From the NCBI RefSeq assembly GCF_003149745.1, contig NZ_QGEG01000002.1, positions 868,001 through 932,000 on the forward strand: DNA of 64,000 nt, read 5' to 3'. The DNA is from Flagellimonas aquimarina (lineage in GTDB: Bacteria; Bacteroidota; Bacteroidia; Flavobacteriales; Flavobacteriaceae). Made by a program: the position numbers and the translations under genes. Shown here piece after piece: positions 44,634 to 53,400 of the stretch; the stretch's first letter is position 1, and the number at the start of each line of letters is the position of its first letter. Below the pieces are notes generated by a model that was given only the letters and a program-made list of their open reading frames with translations, was not told where the DNA came from and did no database searches.

Positions 44634-45364
44634 AAAGTTACCCCATTAACATCAAACCATATGGCCAAAGAGCGGTTCTCATGGAATGGCCCAACAAGGT
44701 GGAAGAATCCATTTTAGAAGATATCCTTCAATTTGTCGAATGTTTCAAAGCTCTTAATTTACCCAATTGGGAGATGTCTGCGGCTTACAACTCATTAACT
44801 TTGGTCAATTTTAGAGAAGAAGTCGACTTTGAGAACATTAATGAATTGATTTTGGAGTGCTATTCAAAAAGAATGGATTCCAAAGTTAAAAATGAGAGAT
44901 TTTTATGGAAGATTCCTGTATGTTATAATATTGATTTTGGAATCGATATAGAAGAGGTTTCCAAAACACTTAAGCTGTCCGTTAAAGAATTAATAGAACT
45001 ACATACTTCCTTTGAATACATGGTTTATGGCATTGGGTTTTTACCTGGTTTTATGTATTTGGGAGGGTTGCCCGAAGCATTGGAAATTCCAAGACGAAAA
45101 GAGCCGAGGTTATCTGTTGCCAAAGGTTCCGTAGGTTTGGCAAGCAAGCAAACAGGCATTTATCCCCAGGATTCACCGGGTGGTTGGAACATAATTGGGA
45201 GTTGCCCAATACCCATCTTTAACCCTAAATTGGAAAAGCCCTGTTTTGTTAATGTTGGAGATAAGATACAATTCTATGAGATATCCAGAGCAGAATATGA
45301 TTTGCGCAAGATTGAAGGAGAAGTTGGCATATATAAACCTGAAAAGATTGCTTTAGATGCTTAA
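44630..45364 (+). CDS. pxpB: 5-oxoprolinase subunit B
   Basis: KipI-family protein of 244 aa, starting at a GTG within a GTGA overlap with pxpA. Recognisable blocks are MVYGIGFLPGFMYLGGLPE, IPRRKEPR, VAKGSVGLASKQTGIYP and PGGWNIIGSCP, all typical of the PxpB/cyclophilin-like domain. Partner of PxpC; together with PxpA they form 5-oxoprolinase. A role as a kinase inhibitor (the KipI name) is not expected here because the full pxpABC set is present. Confidence 0.92.
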   Translation: MKSYPINIKPYGQRAVLMEWPNKVEESILEDILQFVECFKALNLPNWEMSAAYNSLTLVNFREEVDFENINELILECYSKRMDSKVKNERFLWKIPVCYNIDFGIDIEEVSKTLKLSVKELIELHTSFEYMVYGIGFLPGFMYLGGLPEALEIPRRKEPRLSVAKGSVGLASKQTGIYPQDSPGGWNIIGSCPIPIFNPKLEKPCFVNVGDKIQFYEISRAEYDLRKIEGEVGIYKPEKIALDA

Positions 45365-46196
45365 GGTTTTAAAATCGGGATTTTTTACTAGTATACAAGA
45401 TTTAGGCAGGTTTGGCTATAGGGATATGGGAGTTCCTGTTTCTGGTGCTATGGATAACAATTCGGTAAAGAAGGCGAACCTACTCCTGGATAATGAACCT
45501 GATGCTGCGGTTATGGAAATAACAATGACAGGACCAACCTTATTGTTTGAGGCGCCTACATTTATCTGTCTGTCAGGAGCTTATTTATCCCCAACCCTTA
45601 ACAATGAACCTCTGGACAACTACAAGGTCATAAAAGTGTTAAAAGGAGATATTCTTTCTTATGGTAAACTTGTAAATGGATTTAGAAGCTACTTGGCCAT
45701 AAAAGGAGGTTTCCAAACGGTAAAAGTTTTAGAGAGTCGGTCTCAGTATTTTCCAGTAACAAAGTACAGATGCCTTAAGGATAGAAATGAAATCGATTTT
45801 AAAGAAACCGTTTCTTTTAGTCCTACAATTTCAGAAATTAAAATGGAAAGCCATTTTGATTTGGATTATTTGGAAGTTTACAAGGGGCCAGAGTTCTCTA
45901 TTTTATCTGATAACCAATTAGCTGCTCTTTTTTCAAAAACTTTTTCTGTATCAAAAGAGAACAATAGAATGGCTTATCAGCTTTCCGAACTTATTGAGGG
46001 TCATAAAACTTCGATGTTAACTTCTGGGACATTGCCGGGAACCGTTCAGTTTACACCAGCCGGAAGGTTGATTATTTTAATGAAAGACGGTCAGACAACA
46101 GGGGGTTACCCTAGGATATTGCAGCTTTCTGAAGCTTCCATAAATGTGCTGGCACAAAAAAAGTTTGGAGATACTTTTTCTTTTAAGCTTCTATGA
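45357..46196 (+). CDS. pxpC: 5-oxoprolinase subunit C
   Basis: KipA/biotin-dependent-carboxyltransferase-like protein of 279 aa, overlapping pxpB by eight bases. Signature GFFTSIQDLGRFGYRDMGV, then SGAMDNNSV near the N-terminus, CLSGAYLSP mid-way, and near the end SGTLPGTVQFTPAGRLIILM followed by QTTGGYPR. It completes the Nramp-like transporter/pxpABC operon. Its stop is three bases from the stop of the convergent nitroreductase gene. Confidence 0.92.
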   Translation: MLKVLKSGFFTSIQDLGRFGYRDMGVPVSGAMDNNSVKKANLLLDNEPDAAVMEITMTGPTLLFEAPTFICLSGAYLSPTLNNEPLDNYKVIKVLKGDILSYGKLVNGFRSYLAIKGGFQTVKVLESRSQYFPVTKYRCLKDRNEIDFKETVSFSPTISEIKMESHFDLDYLEVYKGPEFSILSDNQLAALFSKTFSVSKENNRMAYQLSELIEGHKTSMLTSGTLPGTVQFTPAGRLIILMKDGQTTGGYPRILQLSEASINVLAQKKFGDTFSFKLL

Positions 46197-46199
46197 AGG

Positions 46200-46928
46200 C
46201 TATAATTGTTTGTAAACCTCTTCAAAAGGAATTCTAAAACGAGAGCCATATATTCCTTTTTCATCACGTACACCGCAACCAATGACCATGTTTATTTCTG
46301 AACTCCTAGGTAAACCTAAAGCACGTTTTACCAATAGGGTGTCACTACCTTCCATTGGACAAGTGTCATAACCTTTGGCAGCCATACTGATCATGAAATT
46401 TTGGGCAGCCAACCCTGCACTTTTGTGGGCAACAATTCGCATATCCGATTTTCTAACCTGGCGATAGGTAGGCTTAAAAAAACCAACTATTTGGAAAATA
46501 ATATACTTTAACCACCCAAAAACTCCTAAAAAATCAAAATAGACAGTTGGAATAAGTTTTTTGTAGTATGCAAGAGCAAACTTTTCTCTAGCGGTATATT
46601 CTTCTTTTGGCTTTTCACCAAAGGAGGATTCAAGAAAACTAAGATTGGATTTTGCTCTTTTGCGCCATAGATCTTTTCTAACCACTACAACCACAATTTG
46701 TTGTGAAGTTTTAGCGGCATTTTGCCCTAAACAGGCTTTAGTCAGTTTTTTTAAAACATCTTTTTTGGTAATATGGTAAAATTCCCAAAGTTGCATATTA
46801 CTGCTGGTTGGAGCCAAAACGGCATTTTCAATACATTGCTTTACTATATTGGAATCTAATTCAATGTCACTTTTAAAAATACGAACCGAGCGTCTATGCT
46901 GAATGGCTTGGGTAACTGTTTTTTCCAT
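46200..46928 (-). CDS. Nitroreductase-family FMN oxidoreductase
   Basis: 242 aa from the ATG at 46928; the frame is open ten codons further but the family N-terminus begins here (TVTQAIQHRRSVRIF). The FMN-binding blocks are RRSVRIFKSD, LAPTSSNMQLWEF, GLAAQNFMISMAAKGYDTCP and a C-terminal VIGCGVRDEKG. It reduces quinones, nitro compounds or flavin with NAD(P)H; the physiological substrate is unknown. A hydrophobic insert around residues 120-150 (YFDFLGVFGWLKYIIFQIVG) is longer than in many homologues and may be membrane-associated. Confidence 0.85.
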   Translation of the reverse strand: MEKTVTQAIQHRRSVRIFKSDIELDSNIVKQCIENAVLAPTSSNMQLWEFYHITKKDVLKKLTKACLGQNAAKTSQQIVVVVVRKDLWRKRAKSNLSFLESSFGEKPKEEYTAREKFALAYYKKLIPTVYFDFLGVFGWLKYIIFQIVGFFKPTYRQVRKSDMRIVAHKSAGLAAQNFMISMAAKGYDTCPMEGSDTLLVKRALGLPRSSEINMVIGCGVRDEKGIYGSRFRIPFEEVYKQL

Positions 46929-46984
46929 ATGGCTAAAGATACCTAAATGTAGTTTCAATTAAATATTTTTTGTATCATTGAGTC

Positions 46985-47041
46985 GTGAGAGCAAAAAATC
47001 TGATTAATAGCGTGGTCATTATTATTCCAAGTTTGGAGTGA
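46985..47041 (+). CDS. Leader peptide of the ilv attenuator
   Basis: 18-codon frame starting with GTG: MRAKNLINSVVIIIPSLE. A run of Val-Val-Ile-Ile-Ile (47012-47026) and two Leu codons give regulatory density for all three branched-chain amino acids. The frame ends in TGA just before an antiterminator/terminator pair and 250 bp ahead of ilvD. Stalling at the Val/Ile codons would signal starvation. An upstream in-frame TGA at 46979 fixes the start at GTG. No strong Shine-Dalgarno is expected in Bacteroidota. Confidence 0.8.
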   Translation: MRAKNLINSVVIIIPSLE

Positions 47042-47075
47042 TACAGCTATACTATTAATTTAAAAAGCCTGTATC
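47040..47075 (+). promoter_or_regulatory. Antiterminator of the ilv attenuator
   Basis: GATACAG at 47040-47046 can pair with CTGTATC at 47069-47075, which is also the 5' arm of the terminator. The upstream half overlaps the leader-peptide stop codon. A ribosome at the stop would mask it and let the terminator form; a ribosome stalled at the Val/Ile run would leave it free, form the antiterminator and allow transcription into ilvD. Confidence 0.7.
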
Positions 47076-47097
47076 CAAAACGATACAGGCTTTTTTT
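47062..47097 (+). terminator. Attenuator terminator upstream of ilvD
   Basis: Perfect 14-bp stem (47062-47075 with 47082-47095), a 6-base loop and a T-run (47091-47097). It has no ordinary gene upstream to terminate: the previous gene is on the other strand. It follows the leader peptide by 20 bases and precedes the ilv operon. Confidence 0.88.
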
Positions 47098-47290
47098 ATG
47101 CAATCTGCACAACTAATGGATATGGGATTTTAAAACAGTTTAACTATCTGATAGACAATTAAATATGCGATTATTTTTTCAAATGAATTTAGAACACGTA
47201 TTACTGTTAAAATTATTGGGTTTTTGAAACATCTATCTTTGATTATAGGAGGAAATTCAACAAAGAACCAGATTCGAAAGAAATATATTA

Positions 47291-48967
47291 ATGGAATTGA
47301 ACAAGTATAGCAAAAATGTTACCCAAGACCCTACTCAACCAGCAGCTCAGGCTATGTTGCATGCCATAGGATTGACGGAGGAAGACTTAAAAAAACCGTT
47401 AATTGGTATTGGAAGCACTGGGTACGAGGGCAATCCTTGCAATATGCACTTGAATGAACTGTCTACCTATGTTAAAGAAGGTACACAACAAGGCAATCTT
47501 GTGGGTTTAATTTTCAATACTATAGGCGTGAGTGATGGTATCTCAATGGGAACTTATGGCATGCGCTATTCACTTCCATCAAGAGATATTATTGCAGACT
47601 CTATGGAGACCGTGGTTCAAGCAATGAATTATGATGGTTTGGCAACTGTGGTCGGTTGTGATAAAAACATGCCAGGAGCACTTATGGCAATGATTCGTTT
47701 AGATAGACCTTCCATTTTAGTTTATGGAGGTACAATTGCTTCAGGATGCTTAAAAGACAGAAAACTTGATGTGGTGTCCGCTTTTGAGGCTTGGGGAGAG
47801 AAAGTTGCTGGTACCATTAATGAGGAAGAGTACAAAAGTGTAATTCAAAATGCATGTCCCGGAGCAGGTGCCTGTGGAGGAATGTATACTGCAAATACAA
47901 TGGCTTCTGCCATTGAGGCTTTGGGAATGGCTTTGCCATATAATTCTTCAAACCCTGCAGTTGGTGACAGAAAGAAGCAAGACTGTGTCGATTCAGGTAA
48001 AGCGCTAAGATATTTGTTGGAAAATGATATTAAACCAAGTGATATCATCAGCAAAAAATCTTTAGAGAATGCAGTCCGATTAATAACCGTACTTGGAGGA
48101 TCAACAAATGCTGTACTTCATTTTCTGGCAATTGCCAAAGCAGCAGAAATCGATTTTGAACTGGCAGATTTCCAGAGAATCAGTGATACTACACCTTTCT
48201 TGGCAGATTTAAAACCAAGTGGAAAATATTTAATGGAAGACTTACATCGCGTGGGAGGAGTTCCTGCTGTAATGAAGTTTATGCTAAAGCATGATATGCT
48301 GCATGGCGATTGTCTTACAGTAACTGGAAAGACCATTGCTGAGAACTTAGCTGAGGTTCCAGATTTAACCGAAGGACAAAAAGTGGTTATGGATTTAGAA
48401 AATCCAATCAAAGAAACTGGACACCTTAGGATTCTTCATGGGAATCTAGCTACGGAAGGGGCAGTTGCAAAAATTACCGGTAAGGAAGGCCTGCACTTCT
48501 CTGGACCGGCAAAAGTTTTTGAAAGCGAGTTTGAAGCAAATGATGGAATCCGCGAAGGATTGGTTAAAAAGGGAGATGTGGTTGTCATTAGATATGAAGG
48601 ACCAAAAGGGGGGCCGGGCATGCCTGAAATGTTGAAACCTACTGCAGCTATTATGGGAGTTGGGCTTGGTAAGAATGTTGCTTTGATTACAGATGGAAGA
48701 TTCTCTGGAGGCACACATGGTTTTGTAGTGGGGCATATAGCGCCCGAAGCACAAGATGGTGGAGCCATAGGATTGGTTAAGGATGGAGATATTATTACTA
48801 TCGATGCAGAGAAAAACAGCATATCTATGGCCATTTCAGATGAAGAATTAGCAAATAGAAAAGCAAAATGGGTACAACCACCATTAAAGGTAAAAAAAGG
48901 AAGTTTATACAAATATGCCAAAACAGTTTCTTCAGCTTCAAAAGGCTGTGTAACTGATTTGATATAA
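47291..48967 (+). CDS. ilvD: Dihydroxy-acid dehydratase
   Basis: Iron-sulfur enzyme that dehydrates dihydroxy-isovalerate and dihydroxy-methylvalerate to the 2-keto acids of valine and isoleucine synthesis. 558 aa, usual length. The cluster cysteines are in [20 protein letters not shown] and [37 protein letters not shown] C-terminal sequence (read here as [16 protein letters not shown]) completes the family signature. First structural gene of the ilv operon, 194 bp after the attenuator. The transaminase IlvE is not encoded in the window. Confidence 0.96.
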   Translation: MELNKYSKNVTQDPTQPAAQAMLHAIGLTEEDLKKPLIGIGSTGYEGNPCNMHLNELSTYVKEGTQQGNLVGLIFNTIGVSDGISMGTYGMRYSLPSRDIIADSMETVVQAMNYDGLATVVGCDKNMPGALMAMIRLDRPSILVYGGTIASGCLKDRKLDVVSAFEAWGEKVAGTINEEEYKSVIQNACPGAGACGGMYTANTMASAIEALGMALPYNSSNPAVGDRKKQDCVDSGKALRYLLENDIKPSDIISKKSLENAVRLITVLGGSTNAVLHFLAIAKAAEIDFELADFQRISDTTPFLADLKPSGKYLMEDLHRVGGVPAVMKFMLKHDMLHGDCLTVTGKTIAENLAEVPDLTEGQKVVMDLENPIKETGHLRILHGNLATEGAVAKITGKEGLHFSGPAKVFESEFEANDGIREGLVKKGDVVVIRYEGPKGGPGMPEMLKPTAAIMGVGLGKNVALITDGRFSGGTHGFVVGHIAPEAQDGGAIGLVKDGDIITIDAEKNSISMAISDEELANRKAKWVQPPLKVKKGSLYKYAKTVSSASKGCVTDLI

Positions 48968-48985
48968 TATTAATTGAGGGTGATA

Positions 48986-49003
48986 GAGGGAGTTTTATCC
49001 CTC
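48986..49003 (+). repeat. Small hairpin between ilvD and ilvB
   Basis: GAGGGA at 48986-48991 pairs with TCCCTC at 48998-49003 over a 6-base loop; a second GAGGG at 48976 could compete for the same arm. No T-tract follows. It may adjust expression or stability within the operon; significance is uncertain. Confidence 0.4.
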
Positions 49004-49017
49004 AGAATAATACGCTT

Positions 49018-50751
49018 ATGGAAACACTGAGAGCACAAAAGAAAGATTCTGAAAAAGACACCACTATGCGAATAAGTGGCGCCGAAGCTATAATACATTG
49101 TTTATTGGCTGAGGGAGTGGATTTAATCTATGGATATCCAGGAGGGGCGATTATGCCGGTGTATGATGAACTCTACAAGTTTCAGGATAAATTAACGCAT
49201 ATCTTAACCAGACATGAACAAGGAGCTACCCATGCGGCGCAGGGTTATGCAAGAGTAAGTGGAAAAGTTGGGGTGGCCATGGCTACTTCGGGACCAGGTG
49301 CTACAAATTTAGTCACTGGGCTCGCAGATGCCCAGATAGACTCAACACCAATGGTTTGTATTACGGGTCAAGTTCCCAGACATTTATTGGGGTCAGATGC
49401 ATTTCAAGAGACAGACATTGTTGGAATTTCTACACCGGTCACTAAATGGAATTATCAGGTAACCAAAGCAGCCGAGATTCCAGAGATTATAGCAAAGGCA
49501 TTTTATATTGCAAAATCTGGGAGACCCGGCCCAGTGTTAATCGATATTACTAAGAACGCTCAATTTGATGAGTTGGATTTTACATACGAAAAATGTAAGG
49601 GTGTCCGTAGTTACAAACCCGTTCCAGAACCAGATATAAAAGCAATTGAGACGGCTGCTGAGCTCATCAACAAGGCAAAAAAACCATATATCGTTTTTGG
49701 ACAAGGAGTGATATTGGGTGAGGCAGAGAACGAATTAAAAGCGTTGGTGGAAAAAGCAGGCATTCCGGCAGCTTGGACCATTTTAGGGCTTTCTGCAATG
49801 GATACTGACCATCCGCTAAATGTAGGTATGGTAGGTATGCACGGTAATTATGGTCCAAATGTACTGACCAATGAATGTGATTTGCTCATTGCCATAGGAA
49901 TGCGCTTTGATGACAGGGTCACAGGTAGTTTGGACACCTATGCCAAGCAAGCAAAGGTGATTCATTTTGAAATTGATCCTGCAGAAATCAATAAAAATGT
50001 GAAAGCGGACGTGGCTGTTTTGGGAAATGCTAAACAGACCTTGGATTTATTGCTGCCACTGGTGAATAAGAATGAACATAAAGAATGGAAGGCGGCGTTT
50101 GATAAAAAATACCAAACGGAATATGAAACCGTCATCAAAAAAGATATTACACCTACAAAAGAAGGACTAACAATGGGAGAGGTTGTTGAGCAAATCAATA
50201 TTTCTTCAGAACATAAGGCTGTTATTGTTACCGATGTGGGGCAACATCAAATGATTGCTTGCAGGTATGCCAAGTTTAAGCAATCCAAAAGTAATATAAC
50301 TTCTGGCGGGCTAGGAACTATGGGGTTTGCATTACCTGCAGCCATAGGAGCTAAGATGGGAGCAATGGAACGCGAAGTGGTCGCTATCATTGGAGATGGG
50401 GGATATCAAATGACCATTCAGGAGTTGGGTGTAATCTTTCAGCATAACGTTCCGGTGAAAATTGTGGTACTAAACAATGATCATTTAGGCATGGTGCGCC
50501 AGTGGCAAGAACTTTTCTTTGAGAGCAGATATGCTTCAACCGTAATGGTGAACCCAGATTTTGTAAAGATTGCAGAGGGGTATCATATTAAATCGAGAAG
50601 AGTTTCGGAACGATCCGAGTTGAAGGAAGCTGTTGCCGAAATGATAGCATCCAAAGGCCCTTACTTTTTGGAAGTCAAGGTGGAAAAAGAAGACAATGTA
50701 TTTCCCATGATTCCTTCAGGGGCTTCCGTTTCAGATATTAGACTCAAATAA
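49018..50751 (+). CDS. ilvB: Acetolactate synthase, large (catalytic) subunit
   Basis: ThDP-dependent enzyme that forms acetolactate and acetohydroxybutyrate, the first common step of Val, Leu and Ile synthesis. 577 aa. The N-terminal ThDP pyrimidine-binding domain shows YGYPGGAIMPVYDEL with its catalytic glutamate in RHEQGATHAAQGYAR. The central FAD domain follows, and the C-terminal ThDP diphosphate domain has GDGGYQMTIQELG with NNDHLGMVRQWQ. The gene is separated from ilvN by a methyltransferase gene, although the two subunits act as a complex. Confidence 0.95.
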   Translation: METLRAQKKDSEKDTTMRISGAEAIIHCLLAEGVDLIYGYPGGAIMPVYDELYKFQDKLTHILTRHEQGATHAAQGYARVSGKVGVAMATSGPGATNLVTGLADAQIDSTPMVCITGQVPRHLLGSDAFQETDIVGISTPVTKWNYQVTKAAEIPEIIAKAFYIAKSGRPGPVLIDITKNAQFDELDFTYEKCKGVRSYKPVPEPDIKAIETAAELINKAKKPYIVFGQGVILGEAENELKALVEKAGIPAAWTILGLSAMDTDHPLNVGMVGMHGNYGPNVLTNECDLLIAIGMRFDDRVTGSLDTYAKQAKVIHFEIDPAEINKNVKADVAVLGNAKQTLDLLLPLVNKNEHKEWKAAFDKKYQTEYETVIKKDITPTKEGLTMGEVVEQINISSEHKAVIVTDVGQHQMIACRYAKFKQSKSNITSGGLGTMGFALPAAIGAKMGAMEREVVAIIGDGGYQMTIQELGVIFQHNVPVKIVVLNNDHLGMVRQWQELFFESRYASTVMVNPDFVKIAEGYHIKSRRVSERSELKEAVAEMIASKGPYFLEVKVEKEDNVFPMIPSGASVSDIRLK

Positions 50752-50752
50752 C

Positions 50753-51334
50753 ATGAACCAGGCTAATATTTTAGATATGCCAAAGGTATATCCCCAACTA
50801 CTTGCCAAGTCTGGAGAAATTGGGTTTACCATGCCTTCAGATATGTATATTGGAACATTTTTAAAAACCTTGGTTTCTTCCAAACCTGCAGGAACTTTTC
50901 TAGAACTAGGAACGGGCATGAGCTTGTCTCTGGCTTGGATGTTGGAAGGAATGGATAAAAATTCCAAGCTGATAAGTATAGACAATGATAATGAGCTTAT
51001 TCAAATAGCAAAGGGTTTTTTCAACCAAGAAGGGAGACTTGAGTTAATCTGTGCTGATGGTAACGACTGGTTGTTTCAGTATAAGGGAGAAAAATTTGAT
51101 TTGATTTTTGCTGATGCATGGCCTGGTAAGTACAGCCATCTGGACCGAACATTGGAATTGCTTAAAGTAGGAGGCTTTTATGTAATTGATGATATGCGCA
51201 AACAAGCCAATTGGCCAATTGGTCATGAGGACAATGTAACATCATTGGTAGAAACACTAGAGACAAGGCAGGATTTTACAATTACAAAAATGGATTGGTC
51301 AACAGGAATTATAGTGGCCGTGAAAACAAAATAG
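50753..51334 (+). CDS. Class I SAM-dependent methyltransferase inserted in the ilv operon
   Basis: 193 aa, O-methyltransferase-like Rossmann enzyme. Motif I is FLELGTGMSLSLAWML, the acidic ribose-binding residue is in LISIDNDNELIQIA, and motif IV-like FDLIFADAWPGKYSHLDR precedes VGGFYVIDDM. It begins one base after the ilvB stop and ends two bases before ilvN, so it is fully embedded in the operon. Its substrate is unknown; a role in branched-chain or keto-acid chemistry is possible but unproven. Confidence 0.85.
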   Translation: MNQANILDMPKVYPQLLAKSGEIGFTMPSDMYIGTFLKTLVSSKPAGTFLELGTGMSLSLAWMLEGMDKNSKLISIDNDNELIQIAKGFFNQEGRLELICADGNDWLFQYKGEKFDLIFADAWPGKYSHLDRTLELLKVGGFYVIDDMRKQANWPIGHEDNVTSLVETLETRQDFTITKMDWSTGIIVAVKTK

Positions 51335-51336
51335 GT

Positions 51337-51864
51337 ATGGAAAAACAGTGGTACACCATCTCGGTTTATTCGGAGAACAATGTTGGATTACTAAATAGGA
51401 TATCAGGAATATTCTTAAAGAGACACATTAATATAGAGAGTTTAAATGTTTCTAAATCAGAGATTGAAAACGTTTCAAAATTCACAATAGTTGTAGTCGC
51501 CCCCGAAGAATGGGTAAGAAAAATTGTAGGACAGATAGAGAAGCAGGTAGAGGTGATAAAAGCTTACTATCATACAGATGACGAAACTATTTATCAAGAA
51601 TCTGCCTTGTTCAAAATAGCATCGGATTTGTTGTTTGATGAACGCCAGATTCAGAACATCATTAAAGAAAGTAATTCACAAATCGTAACCGTGGCCAGAG
51701 ACTTTTTTGTTTTGGCCAAAACTGGGCGCCGTCACGAAATTGACCAAATGCACGATGCTTTGGAGCCTTATGGCATCAAACAATTTGTGCGTTCTGGAAG
51801 GATTGCGGTAAGTAAGGCGTCAATGCCGATAACCAGTATTTTAGAAGAATTTCAAAATCAATAA
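51337..51864 (+). CDS. ilvN: Acetolactate synthase, small (regulatory) subunit
   Basis: 175 aa from the ATG at 51337; the frame reaches back into the methyltransferase gene but the ACT-domain start (KQWYTISVYSENNVGLLNRI) fixes this start. The ACT domain (about 1-78) binds valine for feedback control, and a C-terminal domain (about 90-170) contacts the catalytic subunit (SQIVTVARDFFVLAKTGRR). It pairs with IlvB despite the intervening gene. Confidence 0.93.
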   Translation: MEKQWYTISVYSENNVGLLNRISGIFLKRHINIESLNVSKSEIENVSKFTIVVVAPEEWVRKIVGQIEKQVEVIKAYYHTDDETIYQESALFKIASDLLFDERQIQNIIKESNSQIVTVARDFFVLAKTGRRHEIDQMHDALEPYGIKQFVRSGRIAVSKASMPITSILEEFQNQ

Positions 51865-51888
51865 ATAGCACAAAATCAAAAACTAAAA

Positions 51889-53364
51889 ATGACAAATTAT
51901 TTTAATACGCTATCACTTCGTGATAAATTGGAACAGTTGGGGAAATGTAGATTTATGGATTCCAGTGAGTTTGCAGATGGTGTTACGGCGTTGAAAGGAA
52001 AGAAAATCGTAATTGTAGGCTGCGGTGCACAAGGTTTGAACCAAGGTTTGAATATGAGGGATTCAGGATTGGACATTTCATACACCCTAAGAGAGGCCGC
52101 AATCAAAGAACAAAGGCAATCCTATAAGAATGCCAAGGAGAATAACTTTAATGTGGGCACCTATGAAGAGTTGATTCCATCTGCTGACTTGGTCATCAAT
52201 CTTACACCAGACAAACAACACACCAATGTGGTCAGCACAGTAATGCCTTTAATGAAAAAAGGAGCTACACTTTCTTATTCCCACGGCTTCAACATTGTAG
52301 AGGAGGGGATGCAGATTAGAAAAGACCTTACAGTTATTATGGTAGCTCCAAAGAGTCCTGGTTCTGAGGTACGTGAAGAATACAAAAGAGGTTTTGGGGT
52401 GCCTACCTTGATTGCCGTACATCCAGAAAACGACCCAGAAGGCAAAGGTTTGGCCCAGGCTAAAGCTTATGCAGCTGGTACAGGTGGGCATAAAGCGGGA
52501 GTGTTGGAATCTTCTTTTGTGGCAGAAGTAAAGTCAGATTTAATGGGCGAACAAACCATTCTTTGTGGGTTGTTGCAAACAGGTTCCATTTTATCCTTTG
52601 ACAAGATGGTCGAAAAAGGAATTGATGCTGGGTATGCTTCAAAACTAATACAATACGGATGGGAAACCATTACTGAAGGGTTAAAGCATGGGGGAATCAC
52701 CAATATGATGGACAGATTGTCTAACCCCGCTAAAATAAAAGCTTTTGATTTGGCGGAAGAATTAAAAGATATCATGCGACCCCTATTTCAAAAACATATG
52801 GATGACATTATGAGTGGTCATTTTTCTAAAACCATGATGGAAGATTGGGCCAATGATGATAAGAATTTGTTGGATTGGAGATCCGCAACAGGCGAAACTT
52901 CATTTGAAAAGACCCCGGCTGGCAACGATGCTGTTTCGGAACAAGAGTTTTATGACAATGGTGTGTTAATGGTTGCATTTGTGAAATCTGGAGTGGAGTT
53001 GGCCTTTGAAACCATGACAGAGTCTGGAATCATAGGAGAATCTGCATACTATGAATCTTTGCATGAAACACCGTTGATTGCGAATACCATAGCAAGAAAA
53101 AAATTATTTGAAATGAACCGAGTAATTTCTGATACGGCGGAATATGGTTGCTATTTATTCGACCATGCCTGTAAACCTTTGTTAAAAGATTTCATGAAAA
53201 CCATAGACACTAACGTTATTGGAACCCATTTTGGAGAAGGAAAAGATAACGGAGTTGACAATGTAAGGCTTATAGCGGTCAATAAGGCACTACGTGAGCA
53301 TCCTGTTGAAATTGTAGGTGCTAGATTGAGGGAATCAATGACAGCTATGAAACCCATAGCATAG
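51889..53364 (+). CDS. ilvC: Ketol-acid reductoisomerase, class II
   Basis: Converts acetolactate to dihydroxy-isovalerate (and the isoleucine counterpart) with NADPH and Mg2+. 491 aa, the long class II form with duplicated C-terminal knotted domain (the class I enzyme has about 330). The NADPH fold shows [20 protein letters not shown], then [20 protein letters not shown]. The acidic metal ligands lie in [15 protein letters not shown] and later [16 protein letters not shown]. It follows ilvN by 24 bp. Confidence 0.95.
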   Translation: MTNYFNTLSLRDKLEQLGKCRFMDSSEFADGVTALKGKKIVIVGCGAQGLNQGLNMRDSGLDISYTLREAAIKEQRQSYKNAKENNFNVGTYEELIPSADLVINLTPDKQHTNVVSTVMPLMKKGATLSYSHGFNIVEEGMQIRKDLTVIMVAPKSPGSEVREEYKRGFGVPTLIAVHPENDPEGKGLAQAKAYAAGTGGHKAGVLESSFVAEVKSDLMGEQTILCGLLQTGSILSFDKMVEKGIDAGYASKLIQYGWETITEGLKHGGITNMMDRLSNPAKIKAFDLAEELKDIMRPLFQKHMDDIMSGHFSKTMMEDWANDDKNLLDWRSATGETSFEKTPAGNDAVSEQEFYDNGVLMVAFVKSGVELAFETMTESGIIGESAYYESLHETPLIANTIARKKLFEMNRVISDTAEYGCYLFDHACKPLLKDFMKTIDTNVIGTHFGEGKDNGVDNVRLIAVNKALREHPVEIVGARLRESMTAMKPIA

Positions 53365-53400
53365 ATTTGAGTTTCAATTAAATTGATAAGCAGTGACGAG

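Noticed and set aside
46959..47060. Region before the ilv terminator considered as a tRNA or small RNA gene.
   Set aside because: No cloverleaf; the leader peptide with Val/Ile codons and the competing stems explain it better.
53383..53400. TTG start six codons upstream of the ilvA ATG.
   Set aside because: ATG at 53401 is closer to the usual N-terminus and needs no rare start; kept only as an alternative.
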